NCBI GenBank assembly: GCA_026545765.1
Contig: CM048839.1
Span: 310,001-374,000, forward strand
Origin: Plantago major
Lineage: Eukaryota; Streptophyta; Magnoliopsida; Lamiales; Plantaginaceae
DNA length: 64,000 bases
Reading direction: 5' to 3'
The position numbers and the translations under genes were made by a program. The notes beneath the pieces are model-generated. The model was given only the letters and a program-made list of their open reading frames with translations. It was not told the DNA's origin and searched no databases. The stretch's first letter is position 1. Each line of letters starts with the position of its first letter. Shown one piece after another: positions 23,553 through 35,932 of the stretch.

Positions 23553-26546
23553 ATGGCGGCAGTGGTGTCGCTCTGCCCATCTCTCACCCTAAAACTCTCT
23601 CGCAATCAAAACCAAGCACAACCCTTTGCTTCTTCTCCCTCAAAATACAGTCTTTCTCTTCTCTCGCATTCTTTCTCCTCTTCTCTCACGCTCAATTCGC
23701 GCAAACAACAACAACCCACATTGTCATTTTTCGTGCCGAAATCGACTGGTACAGATACAGCTGAAGTTGAGAGTCCAGTCGTAGATGTTGAAAGCGTTGC
23801 AGAGCAAGCAAAACCTAAGCATGAGGAAGTATTTGCTGTGGTTATGGTCAGTAGTAGAGAGACTAACCAATTCTGTTTTCTACTCTGTTTGGTACTTGAA
23901 ATGTTTGATTTTGTGACCTCTCTTATCTTTCTGGGAAGCTACTGTTACATGGTTTTGTGAAAGATTTTACTTTGGTTAGAAATGGATGATATTTGACTTG
24001 TGATAAGGTTTATAGATTGTACTTTTGGAGTAAATTAGGGGAATGTGCTGACACTTGGGTTCTTTTAATATTTACGAAAACTCGAAAAGCTTGTTTTCGA
24101 CAAGAGTTTCACGGTATGGTGAGACATGACCTGATTTTCTTGGAGAATACTTGTCCAATATATGATATGCAGTTGTTTGTGTGAACTTTCATGAACTAGT
24201 TTTGCTTGAAGATATGTGTGAGAATGGTTGGCTGCTTTGTTGTTTTCACAGTTCTGGATGACTGGATTTGTATTAACTACATTAGTGTTGTTTCTTGTTA
24301 TTTTATCATCGATTGCTGAATGCTAATACAATTTTTTTTTGTTGTTAAAGAACCCTCATCATTCTCGAGATTGATTCTTAATTTGATATGTGATATCTTG
24401 TTTTCTTTAATAATAGGTTGGAGGCAGGCAATATATAGTACACCCTGGACGTTACCTCTACGTACAGAGGCTTAAAGGTGCAGATGCCAACGATAAGGTA
24501 GTTATTAGGTCCTTCATCATTGCAGCTATAATATCCTTCAGTTGTCATTACTTTTACCAGTAAGATGTAGCATTCTCCGTTACTATTATTCTTTATCCTT
24601 GGTACCTTGGGGAGTCTTATAGATAAACTAGAGGTAGCTTTGGGAAACCAGTGGATTTCTTTTATCTATGCCTGAACATCTGAATTGCGAAAAGTCATCT
24701 GGTCAGAAATTGAAGCTTGTTCGGGACCAAAATGCTTCCTTATGTTCGCAGCGAGCATTCTCACTATAAACTTAACCTTGCAACCACATGTTACTTGTAC
24801 TTCTAATATTGTAGTAAGTTCTCTCTGCATGTGTATCTTTTTAGTTCTTTATTGAGTGATTCTGTGCGAGGCAGTAAAGTTCCTTTCCTTCTTAAACCAC
24901 TAAATGATGTGACTATGTCGTGGAACGGAGAACCATATTGAAAGATAGATAAGCAGAGAGATTCTGCCATCTTTCAAACCATCACCTGAATATAAAGATG
25001 ATAGGCTTGGTACGTACAAGTAACAGTGAGGGATGTAAGAAACTAGACGGAGCCTATCCTGTCGTTAGATTATGCGAATGAAGATTCACCTTTTGCTGAC
25101 AACCATTCACCTATGACCGTTGTGTAAATCCAAAGGGCTTATAATATGGACCTGGTAGAAAGACAATTAAATGAACCTTTGCATGAGAAGTGCTGCATTC
25201 ACGGATACAGCAGGAACGTACGAGTACATATACACATAGCCTAATGATTGTCAGTAGAAGCAAATTTGTGTGTTTCAAACTTATTTGGCAAGGCTCTGTC
25301 TTCTAGCATTCATATTTAATGTGTGGGAATGTGTGACTATTCCTTGTGCTAATGGCATTTAGGAAAGGACTACAATAAAATTGGAGAAATATGAAAATAG
25401 CAATACAATGGGAGCGATATACAACATTATCAAGTTTGTGAATTTTGAGAAAACTTAATAAAGGAATAAAGAAATATGGGGTAACTCTAATAGTGTAATC
25501 ATTCAAGATTATGAGAACGAGTTACATTTGGATCTCCTGAAGTTTGTGGGTAGTTACATATGTGCCCAAAACAATGGATAATTGTCTCCATCTGACTCAT
25601 ACAATTATTAGTGGCCGGAATAAAAGCATGAGGGGGTCGATTCAAATCAATCTACGATGGTCTTATGTAATTAGCATGATGGTCTTATGTATTTTGTCAA
25701 ATTACTCTTTGGACCCTGGGTTGTATAAGAATTACAAGACATACTGTAATATGTTTTCAACGCCAATTACGCCAGCACAATTCAGAGCTGTTTGGCAGGT
25801 CTGTAGTCGAGTATTTCTGCATTTCATCGCCTCTTTCTCCACTCTGGTTTAGATACATTGTAACTATTGCTGATGCAAATGGGAATCTGCTTATAGTAAA
25901 TATTAACCTTTGTGCAGATTACCCTGAATAAAGTGTTGCTGGTCGGAACCAAAACTAGCACGTACGTTGGATATCCAATTGTGCCGAACACGGTGGTCAA
26001 TGCTGTTGTTGAGGAGCAAGTATGTAGTCGAACGGTGTTTACATTGAATAATTGTGTTTAGAACATATGCATTATTATCTCATCGGTTTCCACTTTTGTG
26101 TAGAAACTGGATAAGAAGGTCATCGTCTTCAAGTATAAGCGAAAGAAAAACTACCGAAGGAATATTGGGCACAGACAGGTATCATTTTAACCTGTTACAT
26201 GTTATTCAAAATGTGTTTTAATCTCAGTAATTACCATGAGTCGATTAAGGTTTTCTTTCCCCCCTGCTACAAGATTAAGGCCAATTGTATAGTTTTTGCA
26301 ACTTTTTTTTTTTTTAATTAGGACATATGCTTTTACTAGTAAATTATAAAGTTTAATCCTTGGTCGTAGTTCTTGCAATTTACACTGTACAATACGTATT
26401 TCTCCAAGGTACAATGGATTTTGATTTGTTCATCTATCTTTTGAAAATTCCTGTTCTTCTGACTTGTGCAGCCTATTACAAAGATAAGAATAACGAGCAT
26501 CACTGGCTATGAAGGCACTCCTTGCATTCCGAATATTAGTAGTTAG
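23553..26546 (+). CDS. RPL21: Plastid 50S ribosomal protein L21 (bL21c)
   Basis: Five exons: 23553-23846, 24417-24497, 25918-26019, 26104-26178, 26472-26546; 208 aa. Exon 1 encodes a Ser-rich, acid-poor chloroplast transit peptide (MAAVVSLCPSLTLKL...) and an acidic spacer. The L21 domain follows: VGGRQYIVHPGRYLYVQRLK, LVGTKTSTYVGYPIV, VIVFKYKRKKNYRRNIGHRQ and ITKIRITSITGYEG. L21 binds 23S rRNA in the large subunit of the chloroplast ribosome. Intron 2 is long (1420 bases); the others are 84-570. All introns are GT-AG. The stop is TAG at 26544-26546. The protein looks complete. Confidence 0.95.
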
Positions 26547-27250
26547 ACCGTTGTGACCCAGATTTAGGCAGCTGACTAAGTTGCATACGTTGTTAGCTTG
26601 CTTAAGTTTTGTTAAATTTATGATGTACATTCAATGAAAGCCTTGTGGCCAGCCTACAACTTTCAGCTGAAATGCAGATTTGTTAATTTGGTGCAAAAAA
26701 AATTCCATTTTGAATAGTGAGTTTATATTCTACTTACAAAGTAGTTTGATGCTATCTTCTCTTCGTTCCTACCTTGAGTGATTATTTGTATCTTTCTGAC
26801 CCGATGAAATCTGAGTTGTGCAAGTAAATAGATTAAAGTTGCTAGAACAGAATATTACCAATGAAGTTATAAATAAAGGGCAATGACAATTCATATGAAC
26901 TATTGGTGAGCCTCCACCACAGTAGTCATGATTCTAAAGCCTATGCTCTGTAATACAATATGTTAATACTATAAGATGAGATTTTAGCTCTATTACAGAT
27001 ATTCAAATCCATATGTATACATTATGATGTTTAGTTCTCCCTACAGTACAAAGAACTCGTCGACATAAGTTCCCACCCCATGATATCAGCATGGTGACGT
27101 CTGGCCATCTAAATGAACGTGGGCAGTCATTTGTGGTATTTGAGGAGAAAGGGCTTGTCTGCACTTCATGCGGATGCCAAAAAAAAAAGGGGAAATTCCC
27201 TGTCAGTTCATTTTGAGACAGTATAGACATCTCTTAAAATCACGGTAACT
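26547..27250. other. Convergent intergenic region
   Basis: It lies between the L21 gene (+) and the VTT-protein gene (-), so it should contain both 3' untranslated regions. AT-rich, with no coding potential or recognisable repeat. Confidence 0.5.
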
Positions 27251-30200
27251 CTATTCATATATCCGCTTCCTCTTCAAAATGGTTGGCAATAACAACATGA
27301 ACCCTATGAAGAAAAGCAGGGCCAATGTCTTAAAATCATATAGATCTTTGACTGATTTGAGATCACCCAGAGCAAGACCAGCCTGATTATACAGCAAGAA
27401 CAAGAAGGAAAAAGTAAGGCGAGCCAAACAGTAAGTGTGCAGAAATGGAAACAAGCAAAACACAATACATTCAAACATAGAAACAGTTTTGGTAAATTTT
27501 CTTGTCCCATTATTTTGTTAAATTTCGATAATGTACCCCCACAGTGCATATTTCCAATTATAGATGACCCCCATCCAATCAGGCTGTATTAAATTAGATA
27601 CCATACAATAAAATAACGTTAGGAAACTAATATCCATCCATTACTTGTGGAGCTCTCCTACTCGTACATGTCAGAAGTGATTAGCTTAATAAAGGAACCT
27701 ATTACTGTAACATATTGTACAGTCTTAAATGTTTCCAAACCACTAGAGGACATCTTCTATATGTTTATGAATCTCAGTTATTTGTGTTAAAATGTTAATT
27801 TTCTCTAGTAAAAAACATTGCTAACATAACAACATACAATGAATGTGTTGAACTTAATTACAGCAGCCAAAAGGAGACATATAGATGGCAGACCAATCAC
27901 AAGTTAGACACCATCCAATGCCTTGCATAACTCGTAATCACAAAGATAAGAATGAAAGAATATCTACAATGAGACCAGGACAAAAAAGTCCAATGGTAAC
28001 ATAGCAGTGCATCTAATTTTCCATGTCACTGGGAGGAATAATATATTCAAAAGGTCTATCAGGTGCAAATGCCATAACTAAGTTTTCTTGACATGAATAT
28101 TGAATAGTCAAAAAAGCAGGGGGGTGGGGAACAATTACTGTTAAAATAAAGCCAAGAACATAAGGTATCTTACTCTGACAGTGATATAAGCCGCAGGAAT
28201 TAGACCAATTACAGTTGCCAGAAAGAAAGTATGAAATGGTATGTCAACAATTGGTGATGCTAAATTGATAAATAGGTTCGGCAATGTTGGAGTAACCCTC
28301 AAGAAGAGCATGTAATTGAGCAATTTGTCTCTCCGTTTTGCTATCTGAAACCAAAGTAATTCACACCCATCATATACCAAACTAACTGGTGAATTTATAA
28401 ACTTAGATTGTAATTGTGGCACTTTAAGAAAGAAAAGCGACAGCGTAATATCGACAAATACCTCCCCCTGAAAATATCTCAGCTTCTCAGGCCACAACCA
28501 GTTAACAATAGGCCTGCCGATCATCTTAGATAAAAAGTAGCAGGATGATGCACCAGCAGAGGCATTGAAAACAACCAAGAAAAGGCCTCTAACAACACCA
28601 AAAAGCGCTCCGGCTAGTAATGACATGAAAATTGTCCCGGGTATCATAAATGTTTGCATGAATATGTATGTTGAACAGTAACCTAGAATGAACTTCGCTG
28701 GGTATACTTGAGCATATGTTGCAAGATGATCTCTGAAGCATAAAATGTAAGTGTCACAAGATGGATGTGGTTTTAGTTTAACAAAAAGATCCTGCCTATA
28801 TTCTAATCATACAACTCGAGACAGAAGACGTTGAAACCAAAAACATACCTAAGCCAGGTGAGACAAACATCTAAAATCAAATACATTGAATAGCTGTGTC
28901 CCTCACTAAACAATGTACTTTTGCAGTTTATTCCTGAATTAAACAGTTCTCCCTCTTTAAGTTTCAGACAGCATCGCTCAATATATGTGAGACATGAAAA
29001 AAGTATGCTAAAGTTCCAATGCTGATGAACAGAAAAAATCATAGATCAAGGAACATACAAAATTGCTACGATGTTGAATTGAGACAAAGAGCCAGCTTAA
29101 TTACCGAAACATGTAAGAACTAACAGAGAGGAACTATAAAAATGATCATAGTCCTGAGAATTATATAAAAAAAGTTTTCATCAATGAAGAATCAAGCTGA
29201 CAATGCGTTGTATCCAAGATACATTTGCAAACCTAACCCATCATGATTCATACTGACAATAGGAGTTAAATACATTATTATCGACCCCGTGAAGCAGGGA
29301 ATTCATTGTTGAGTACAAAAGGCTAAACAAACAACATGCCCTTTGGGAGGGGGCTGAATGGGTGGAGGAAAATCAAGATCTTGCTCATCCAAAGCTATTG
29401 GTACCTATGAGAGTGAGAGGATAGATGAACTAGATAATTCCCTATCCGTATTGTCATAGCATCGTTGCCCCAATTAGCATGAAAGTCCTCTGTAAGGTAC
29501 AATCTTCAATACACATTTCTAGTGTTTATGTTGACACTAAATAAAACTAAATCAAGGGGTAGCATATCTAGTTTCATTCTCAATTTAGAACAATGTTCGC
29601 AAAAATACACTACTTCCCTAGCAGGCCTAATGCACAGATCAGATTCAAATAACTCTCACAGACTCGCACTACCTTACTTGTTGACTTGTAACATCAGAAC
29701 AAATCAGTCCAACAATTAAACTCAAAATCATCTACAGAGGAGAGACCTGTAAAAAGGGAACTAAAATGACCAAATAAACAATCCAATGGCAAAATTGCAA
29801 AATCACTACTCCACAATCAAGTATTGAACTCATCAAAAGCACCAAAATCGAATCAAGTTATCCAAGCTTATAAATAAGCAAAATCACTACTCCACAATCA
29901 AGTATTGAACTCATCAAAAGCACCAAATCAGAATCAAGTTATCCAAGCTTGTAAACATCAAATGGAAAAATCACTAGTGCACAATCAAGTATCGAACTCA
30001 TCAAAAGCGCAAAAGCAGAATCAGATGATACAAACACATAAGAAATGAAATTGGCAAAACGTATCTCACTTGAGCAAGCGAAGATCGGCGAGAGAACGAG
30101 GCATCTTGAGCACCTCATACTCAGCTGCAGGCATGGTGAGGTAAATGCACAACAATCCAGTGGAGCAGAGCAAAAACACACCCAAAGCAGCTGCAAATTC

Positions 30201-30326
30201 AAATCGCGAGAGCGGAAATCTACCTTTGATCTTCTTCCCTGTCGGAGATTCGGCATTCAAACTATCATCATCATCCCTCTCCCTCCCTCCGCCGATTTCC
30301 ACCACCACGCTCCGCGGCGCCGCCAT
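27251..30326 (-). CDS. VTT-domain (SNARE-associated Golgi / TMEM41-like) membrane protein
   Basis: Four exons on the minus strand: 30070-30326, 28462-28732, 28174-28344, 27251-27382; 276 aa, with all junctions in phase. The N terminus is acidic and cytosolic. A membrane segment follows (FEFAAALGVFLLCSTGLLCI). The VTT domain contains MIPGTIFMSLLAGALFGVVR, AGASSCYFLSKMIGR and LRVTPTLPNLFINLASPIVD. The last is the conserved re-entrant loop of this family, and two further membrane spans follow. The protein ends in KRKRIYE, a lysine/arginine-rich tail. Animal TMEM41B and VMP1 are ER lipid scramblases (family knowledge); ER localisation and a lipid role here are inferred. The gene is convergent with RPL21. 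Confidence 0.9.
29799..30035. repeat. Tandem repeat, about 2.7 units of 81-87 bp, in intron 1 of the VTT gene
   Basis: The block starting AATCACTACTCCACAATC recurs at about 29801, 29882 and 29969, each followed by AAGTATTGAACTCATCAAAAG. Copies 1 and 2 are nearly identical and copy 3 is more diverged. The array ends about 40 bases from the first splice donor. Confidence 0.9.
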
Positions 30327-30674
30327 GGAAGCGGGTGCTGCTGAAGCGAACGAACAATTTACTGGAAAGACTTCGTGGTTAGGTGAATTGCCAGCTACAT
30401 TCGTTTGTTGGTTGCTCTGCTATTACTGGAAATTGAGGATTCCGATTTGGGGTTGATTTTGAATTTGGTTTGAATGATTTGATGGAGAATTTGACGAGAT
30501 TTCATTTAATTTAATGGGTCAGTACTCAGTAGTAGAGTATAAAATAAAGTAAGAAGAACAAGAAGAAGAAGAGAGATCGCTTTTTTGTCAGATTTAGCTT
30601 TTCAACGTTTTTGTTCGTCATTGACAATTAATCCGGTTCGGTTTCGAACCACATTAGTGTCGGTTTGGTAAAGT

Positions 30675-30905
30675 GATAGCTAATCGGGGGCAACCACCTT
30701 ACTTTCCTAATCGATATCTAACCAGGAGCAATTACCTTATTTTCTTAATCGGGCCGTGACAGTAGCTGATAAGGAGCAATTACCTTATTTTCTTACTCGA
30801 TCCATGACAGTAGCTCATCAGGAGCAATCTCATAATTTTATAATTTTCTTAATCGATTGGTGACAGTGCTCGGGAGCAATTACCTTATTTTTTTTAATTG
30901 CCTGT
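30675..30905. repeat. Degenerate minisatellite, about 4-5 units of 48-50 bp
   Basis: The core GGAGCAATTACCTTATTTT begins at about 30725, 30774, 30822 and 30873, with a more diverged unit before these. Each core is followed by a variant of CTTAATCGATCCGTGACAG. Units differ by several substitutions and one has an insertion. Confidence 0.85.
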
Positions 30906-31194
30906 ACATGGAGCACGTGTGGAAACACTTGAGGGTGAAGGATTCATGTGATATTTTGAATTCGAATAAACGTATATTAATCACTTTATCCTTACAAAAA
31001 CGTAAACGAGGACCTTTTGTGTCTAAATCATCATAAATTTGGGAAAAATATATGAATACAAATGGTGGACTAAATATTTGTTTCGGCAATGATCGTAGTA
31101 TTTCAGCTTGAAATTGGGTTGGGATTAACCGATTCGATACGCTTTTGGTTCAACCATGTGGATAAGAAACCGGTCAGACCGGTTCTCTAAGATA

Positions 31195-31290
31195 TTTATC
31201 TCTGGTATTTTAAACATTTGTATTAAGAAAATGGGGTGAGAGTTTATCTCTGGTATTTTAAACATTTGTATTAAGAAAATGGGGTGAGAG
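31195..31290. repeat. Perfect 48-bp tandem duplication
   Basis: The 48 bases at 31195-31242 (TTTATCTCTGG...GGTGAGAG) are repeated without change at 31243-31290, indicating a recent event. It lies about 180 bases past the stop codon of the P450. Confidence 0.95.
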
Positions 31291-31470
31291 TGAAGCCACT
31301 AACATTCAAGCTTTAACAAGAAGAAAGAAACAAAAGTTTATTACACTTTGAACATGTCATCATAACAGGTAAGGAAAACAAGCAGAAATAGCAATTGCAT
31401 TTATGGAATTATGGAATAGAGAATGTGTCTTGGTTCTTCGAGCAGCGGCACAAGAACTCTGCAGACAGAT

Positions 31471-33101
31471 TTATATCACATGGGGCTTGAGGTGAACTGG
31501 AAGCCCGTATGCCGGTGTAGGAGAAGCATGGAACACTATCTTCTCGTTCGGAATTGCTTTCTCCAGCTTGAACCTTGTGACAACATTGTACATGAAGACT
31601 AAGACTTCCAGTCTAGCATACTCTTTTCCAGGACACATTCTAGGTCCTCCTCCGAATGGCACAAACGTAAAAGGAGCCGGTCCAGTTCCCTCAAATCTTG
31701 AAGGGTCAAACTTTTCGGGTTCTGGGAAGTATTTTGGATTCTTGTGTGCTGAATGTACTGTCCAGAATGTCTGCAATTTGAGATTAAGAATAAGCAAAAG
31801 AATGTTTTCCGAAACAGTTAGGGACTAGTAAACCAAAATGTGGATTGCTTACCTTCCATCCTTTAGGAATGGTAAAACCAGCATAGGTGAACTCTGTTGT
31901 GGTTTCTCGGAAGGCTCCTTGAGCAGGCGGAGTTAACCTGAGAGATTCACGTGCCACGTTCCATGAATATTTCATCTTTTCGATATCTTCCCATGCCAAT
32001 AGCTCACCAGGACTTTTTGACTTTGCAATTTCCATTTGTTCTGTTAAAAAAAGCAGGCTTAGATAGAACTTTTTTTCATCTGTAGAAATTTTTTGTAAAT
32101 AAGGTTAAAATTCAGCTGCAGTCTTTGAAGTGAGGACGATTCTTACCTTTCAAAACCTCTGCGTAAATGTGGGGAAGAGAGGCAAGGTAATTCATAACAG
32201 AAGTGACTGCAGAGCTTGTAGTCTCAAAGCTAGCAACTAACAAGCCGATGATATTGTTAGAAATCTCCATTTCACTCAGATATTCGCCATCTTCATCGGT
32301 CACTAGGAGCATCTTCGACAATAAATCTCGACCCTCAATTTCCGGATTCCCCTTATTCTCCATAAGCTCCTTCCTCCTCCCCTTGATAATCCTCATGAGC
32401 TCTGCGCGCACCAATGCACCTCCTTTGATTGCACCGTTATAAGCTGTGCCTGGAAGGTCAATAGGCACGGAGAACATCCCATTTGTCACAAGTGTAAATG
32501 GATCAGCCAGCTTCTTTATCTCCTCTGCATCAACTATGCTTAAAAACAGTTTACATGCTAGGTCAAATGTGTACTTCTTTGACAATGAGAAAACCTTCAC
32601 TGTTGCATTAGGCGTCCAGTCGCGATCCATGTGCTCACGAGCTAACGCGTCCATCACGGGTATGTATTGTTTCAATGCTTCCGGCTTGAGGATGTCATGG
32701 TGAAAGCTGCGCTTTAATGCAGACACTTCCTTCAAGTTACTTTCGATATATTCAGGGAATAATAAGGCCTTCTTCATTGATTGTGGCCACCAGGAGGTCA
32801 GAAGTTTGTTTTCATTCATGAAAAGGAACTTGTTACCTTGTGCGCCACAGAATATCGCCATTTTCTCTCCTAATAAGGAGGTTCGGAAAACATCTGGTGA
32901 GAACTTGTCCATTCTGTCCTTAACAAACTTCTGAGGGCCTAGGAAAGCAAACTCCATGTTTTCTCCTAGCATTGGCCACCCGTTTGATCCTGGAGGAAAG
33001 TTTTTCGTGTCTGCAGAATTCTTTTTACGGAAAGATGAGATAAGATAGACAGATATAGGAAGAAGTACAAGAGGAAGAATGTATGGTAAATAGGCCTCCA
33101 T
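31471..33101 (-). CDS. CYP716: Cytochrome P450, CYP716 family (probable triterpenoid oxidase)
   Basis: Three exons on the minus strand: 32147-33101, 31853-32040, 31471-31770; 480 aa, the usual CYP716 length. The N-terminal anchor is [19 protein letters not shown] proline hinge follows ([17 protein letters not shown]). The oxygen-binding helix reads [14 protein letters not shown] (A-x-x-E-T-T form), the K-helix is ESLR, the PERF region reads FDPSRFEG, and the heme loop is [18 protein letters not shown] with its Cys ligand. CYP716 enzymes oxidise triterpene scaffolds such as beta-amyrin at the ER (family knowledge). The Phe-Glu pair in the I-helix differs from the GGHD of the well-studied CYP716A group, so the subfamily and the oxidised carbon cannot be named. 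No terpene synthase gene is nearby. Confidence 0.93.
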
Positions 33102-33644
33102 GCTTCTTCTCTAGCTGTTTGAACTATGAGTAGCTGGAGTAGATGTGAGTGTGACTTTCTCATGTTTACGGATCAGATATATATAGGTACGATGAGCTTC
33201 GCATAAAATTGAATACTTGTTCTGTATCTTGTCATGTCTGATGCTTAACACATGTAACATCAAGCATGAGACAAAATAAAGTATTTCTAGCTGGCAATGT
33301 TGCATATTCTGGATCAAGACAAAGTCTGGAATTTCAGTTTGATTAAAGAACAACATATTGCTTTCTTTATCCTAGTTTTTGTCTTCTCCAGAGAATCTAT
33401 ACAGTAACTGTATATGCCTGATGTGTTGGTAAATGAGCTTCAAAAAATAGATAGAAATTCAATATTACATTACAAAAAGAAGAGTCGAAGCTCGAAAATA
33501 CAATCAGCAATTTTACTAGCCTATGCCCCAATTCGCATATCAGCAGAAGCATGAGTCAAAGCAACATATAACACAAAAGACTTGAAAAAGTTCAGTAGAT
33601 TTACATTTTCAGTTAACATCCTAGTATGTGTTAAGGCAGTCTTG
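33102..33644 (-). promoter_or_regulatory. CYP716 promoter region with TATA box
   Basis: The minus strand reads CCTATATATATCTG at about 33175-33187, some 75 bases before the P450 start codon, a good plant TATA box. The rest, to the NAC gene stop, holds the NAC 3' flank. No ORF or repeat seen. Confidence 0.65.
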
Positions 33645-34759
33645 CTACAAGTCAGGAAGGCATTCAAGTAAACTGTTTAAATGCTCATCGTTGTGGTTTG
33701 TCAGAGGCATGTTTGAGCATGAACTCGATGAAGTTCCTTGATGAGAACCAAATAACTTGTTGAAGCTCTTCCAATCACTGTACTGATCATTAACAAAACT
33801 GCTCTTCTCATCTTCCATGTCTTCATCGCCCAAAAACTTATTATCATTCGTTGTGAAACTAGTACACATAGAGGGGCTATCTAGCTTCGGAATATCAACC
33901 ATTTGACTGTGGCCAGGAAAGAAACCGGTCTGTGATGGAAATGTAGGCTGATGATGAAAATTTGGCCCTATATTAAACGGATCGAAAGTTTTCATCATAG
34001 GCCGGAAATTGCTGCTGTTGTTACCAATATTGCAAGAATTGTTCCAGGCCTCAAAACCTTGCTTGTGACTTGGACTTGGCTTCTTGAATGCACGGCAAAC
34101 AACCCACCCTTCCTCCTGTTCATACACACAAGATTTAAGAAATGGTTGATTTTCATGAATTTCAAGTTATTATAAGCAGAGCCTACCTGAGGAGGTCCAT
34201 GTTCAGATGTCTGGAGACGATACTCGTGCATGATCCAATCACTTTTCCTTCCATTCGGTGCTCGGCCTTTGTAGTACACCAATGTCTTTCTCATTCCTAT
34301 AATCTTGTCTTTTGACAGAACTGCTTTGTCCCTTCCGGTGGCCTTCCAGAAACCAGAAGCTGTTGCCCTGTTGGTTCTTGTTCCAGTCGGATACTTCCTG
34401 TCCTTGTGACTGAAAAAGTACCACTCGTTCTGTTCTTCGTATCCCAATTTACACTTGTCTACACAGACAACAGTCACACAATCAGAAACATGTATCCTTC
34501 CTCATGATCATATATAATACGAACTTCTCACCAAGACTAGGTCTATCACACAATCGAATCCATATCTACGAGTTGAGACAACATGATGCATACCTTGAAT
34601 ATCCCATGGCTCCATTCTGTAGAGGTCAAACTCCACAATGACATCAAGATCAATCTTCAAAGAATTGATCTTTCTCCTCAGATAGTATCCCACAAGCTCT
34701 TCCTCGGTGGGGTGAAACCGAAAGCCAGGAGGCACACTCACACACGAGTCCATCTCCAT
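33645..34759 (-). CDS. VND7: NAC-domain transcription factor, VND7-like
   Basis: Three exons on the minus strand: 34594-34759, 34187-34458, 33645-34115; 302 aa. The first ATG is at 34759 (MEMDSC), with a second in-frame ATG two codons later; upstream codons lack an ATG. NAC subdomains A-E are complete: [88 protein letters not shown] and [13 protein letters not shown]. The wording matches the VND/NST branch. The short length, an LDSP motif and the LECLPDL end point to VND7. VND7 switches on xylem vessel differentiation and secondary walls (family knowledge). VND4-6 are the main alternatives. Confidence 0.92.
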
Positions 34760-35932
34760 TCGTTCTGTCCTCCTGATCCTGCAACTGTCCAAAGACTATA
34801 TGTTAGTAAAAAGAGTAGGACCCAAGAAAGATTTCCAGATCAATTGATGATTACACTTCATCAATGATTTTGAGGTTGGTAAAGCAACTTTTTCTTGATG
34901 GAATGCAGATCATTAGAAGTTTTGAGAGTAACCTTCACACAAGAGTGTAGTATTGGTGAAATTTGTCTTGTGATGATTCATATGATATCCATTCGTGAGC
35001 ACAATGAAATGATGGTCCCAACAGTGTCCTGTGCATGTTGTTTATATTAGGAGAAAGATGGCAGACCAAATGGTGATGGCTAGCCTAAAACATAGGCCAA
35101 TGCATGTTTAGTAGTACTAATTAATGACCAGGTAAGTTGTTTAGCTTTGACACCAAAAGTTAGCCATTTGTGGCCGCAAAAATTGACATGGGTATGTTTG
35201 ATATCTTTGAGTGCATTCTACTCCATGCTTCCTGGTGCACTATGGGTTTTCACAACCACCCTTGTTCCACAATTTCTTTTTTTAAAGTGAAAACATCATT
35301 CCAACACATAATCTAAGCTTCTGATCTGTCACTCCCTTAAACGCGCCAGCCGCGTATGTTTTACTGGTTCGTTAACCCGGCTCTAAAAATGTATGTTGCT
35401 GGCATATTTCTTGATTGTGTTATCTGATAATAGGCACAGGTGACAAAAGAAATGGAAATCTAAGGAAAAGAACAGGACTTTACTGCTACTTCTTGGACAA
35501 GGTTGACAAATATATTAAACACTTGTTTTGTTTATAATTGTCCGGTGGTTGTCAAGTAACTTTCACCGACCCTCATCATCAGCTCCAGCGGTTATGATCA
35601 TCTAGGAAGTTGATGATGTTGACACCAAAACAGAAGGAAAACGACGACTCGAATTCGAGTGATTCGGTGTTGTTATACAAAATCTCTTGTTATATTTATG
35701 CGTTAAATCAGCAGGAATTGGGTGAATGTCAAAAATTCAGACATGAATCATATTTATGCGGACAGAACTACACCGGTAGAATTTACATAACACTAAAATT
35801 TCAAATTGTACAACTTAATTTACATGTATAATCATAAATGGCTGATACATTTATCTTGTCCAAGTCTACTCTTACATGGGTATAATGGGAAGGTAAATCT
35901 CTTGAGCGAACTAATGAAAAAAATCATCTGGT
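34760..35932. other. Intergenic region upstream of the NAC gene
   Basis: Promoter side of the minus-strand NAC gene and 3' flank of the DnaJ gene. No coding region, RNA gene or transposon end recognised, and no clear TATA box was found. Confidence 0.45.

Larger units (their letters stand above)
30327..31470. other. Intergenic region between the VTT gene and the CYP716 gene
   Basis: It contains the promoter of the VTT gene (minus-strand leader above 30326) and the 3' flank of the P450. The central part is a degenerate minisatellite (30675-30905) and there is a 48-bp perfect duplication (31195-31290). No ORF of interest. Confidence 0.55.

Noticed and set aside
25544-25852. 102-codon ORF in intron 2 of RPL21
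   Set aside because: No family features, and the L21 protein joins perfectly without it. A hidden intronic gene is not supported.
34757-34792. Upstream extension of the NAC protein to 34792
   Set aside because: The codon there is TTG, not ATG. The first ATG in frame is at 34759.
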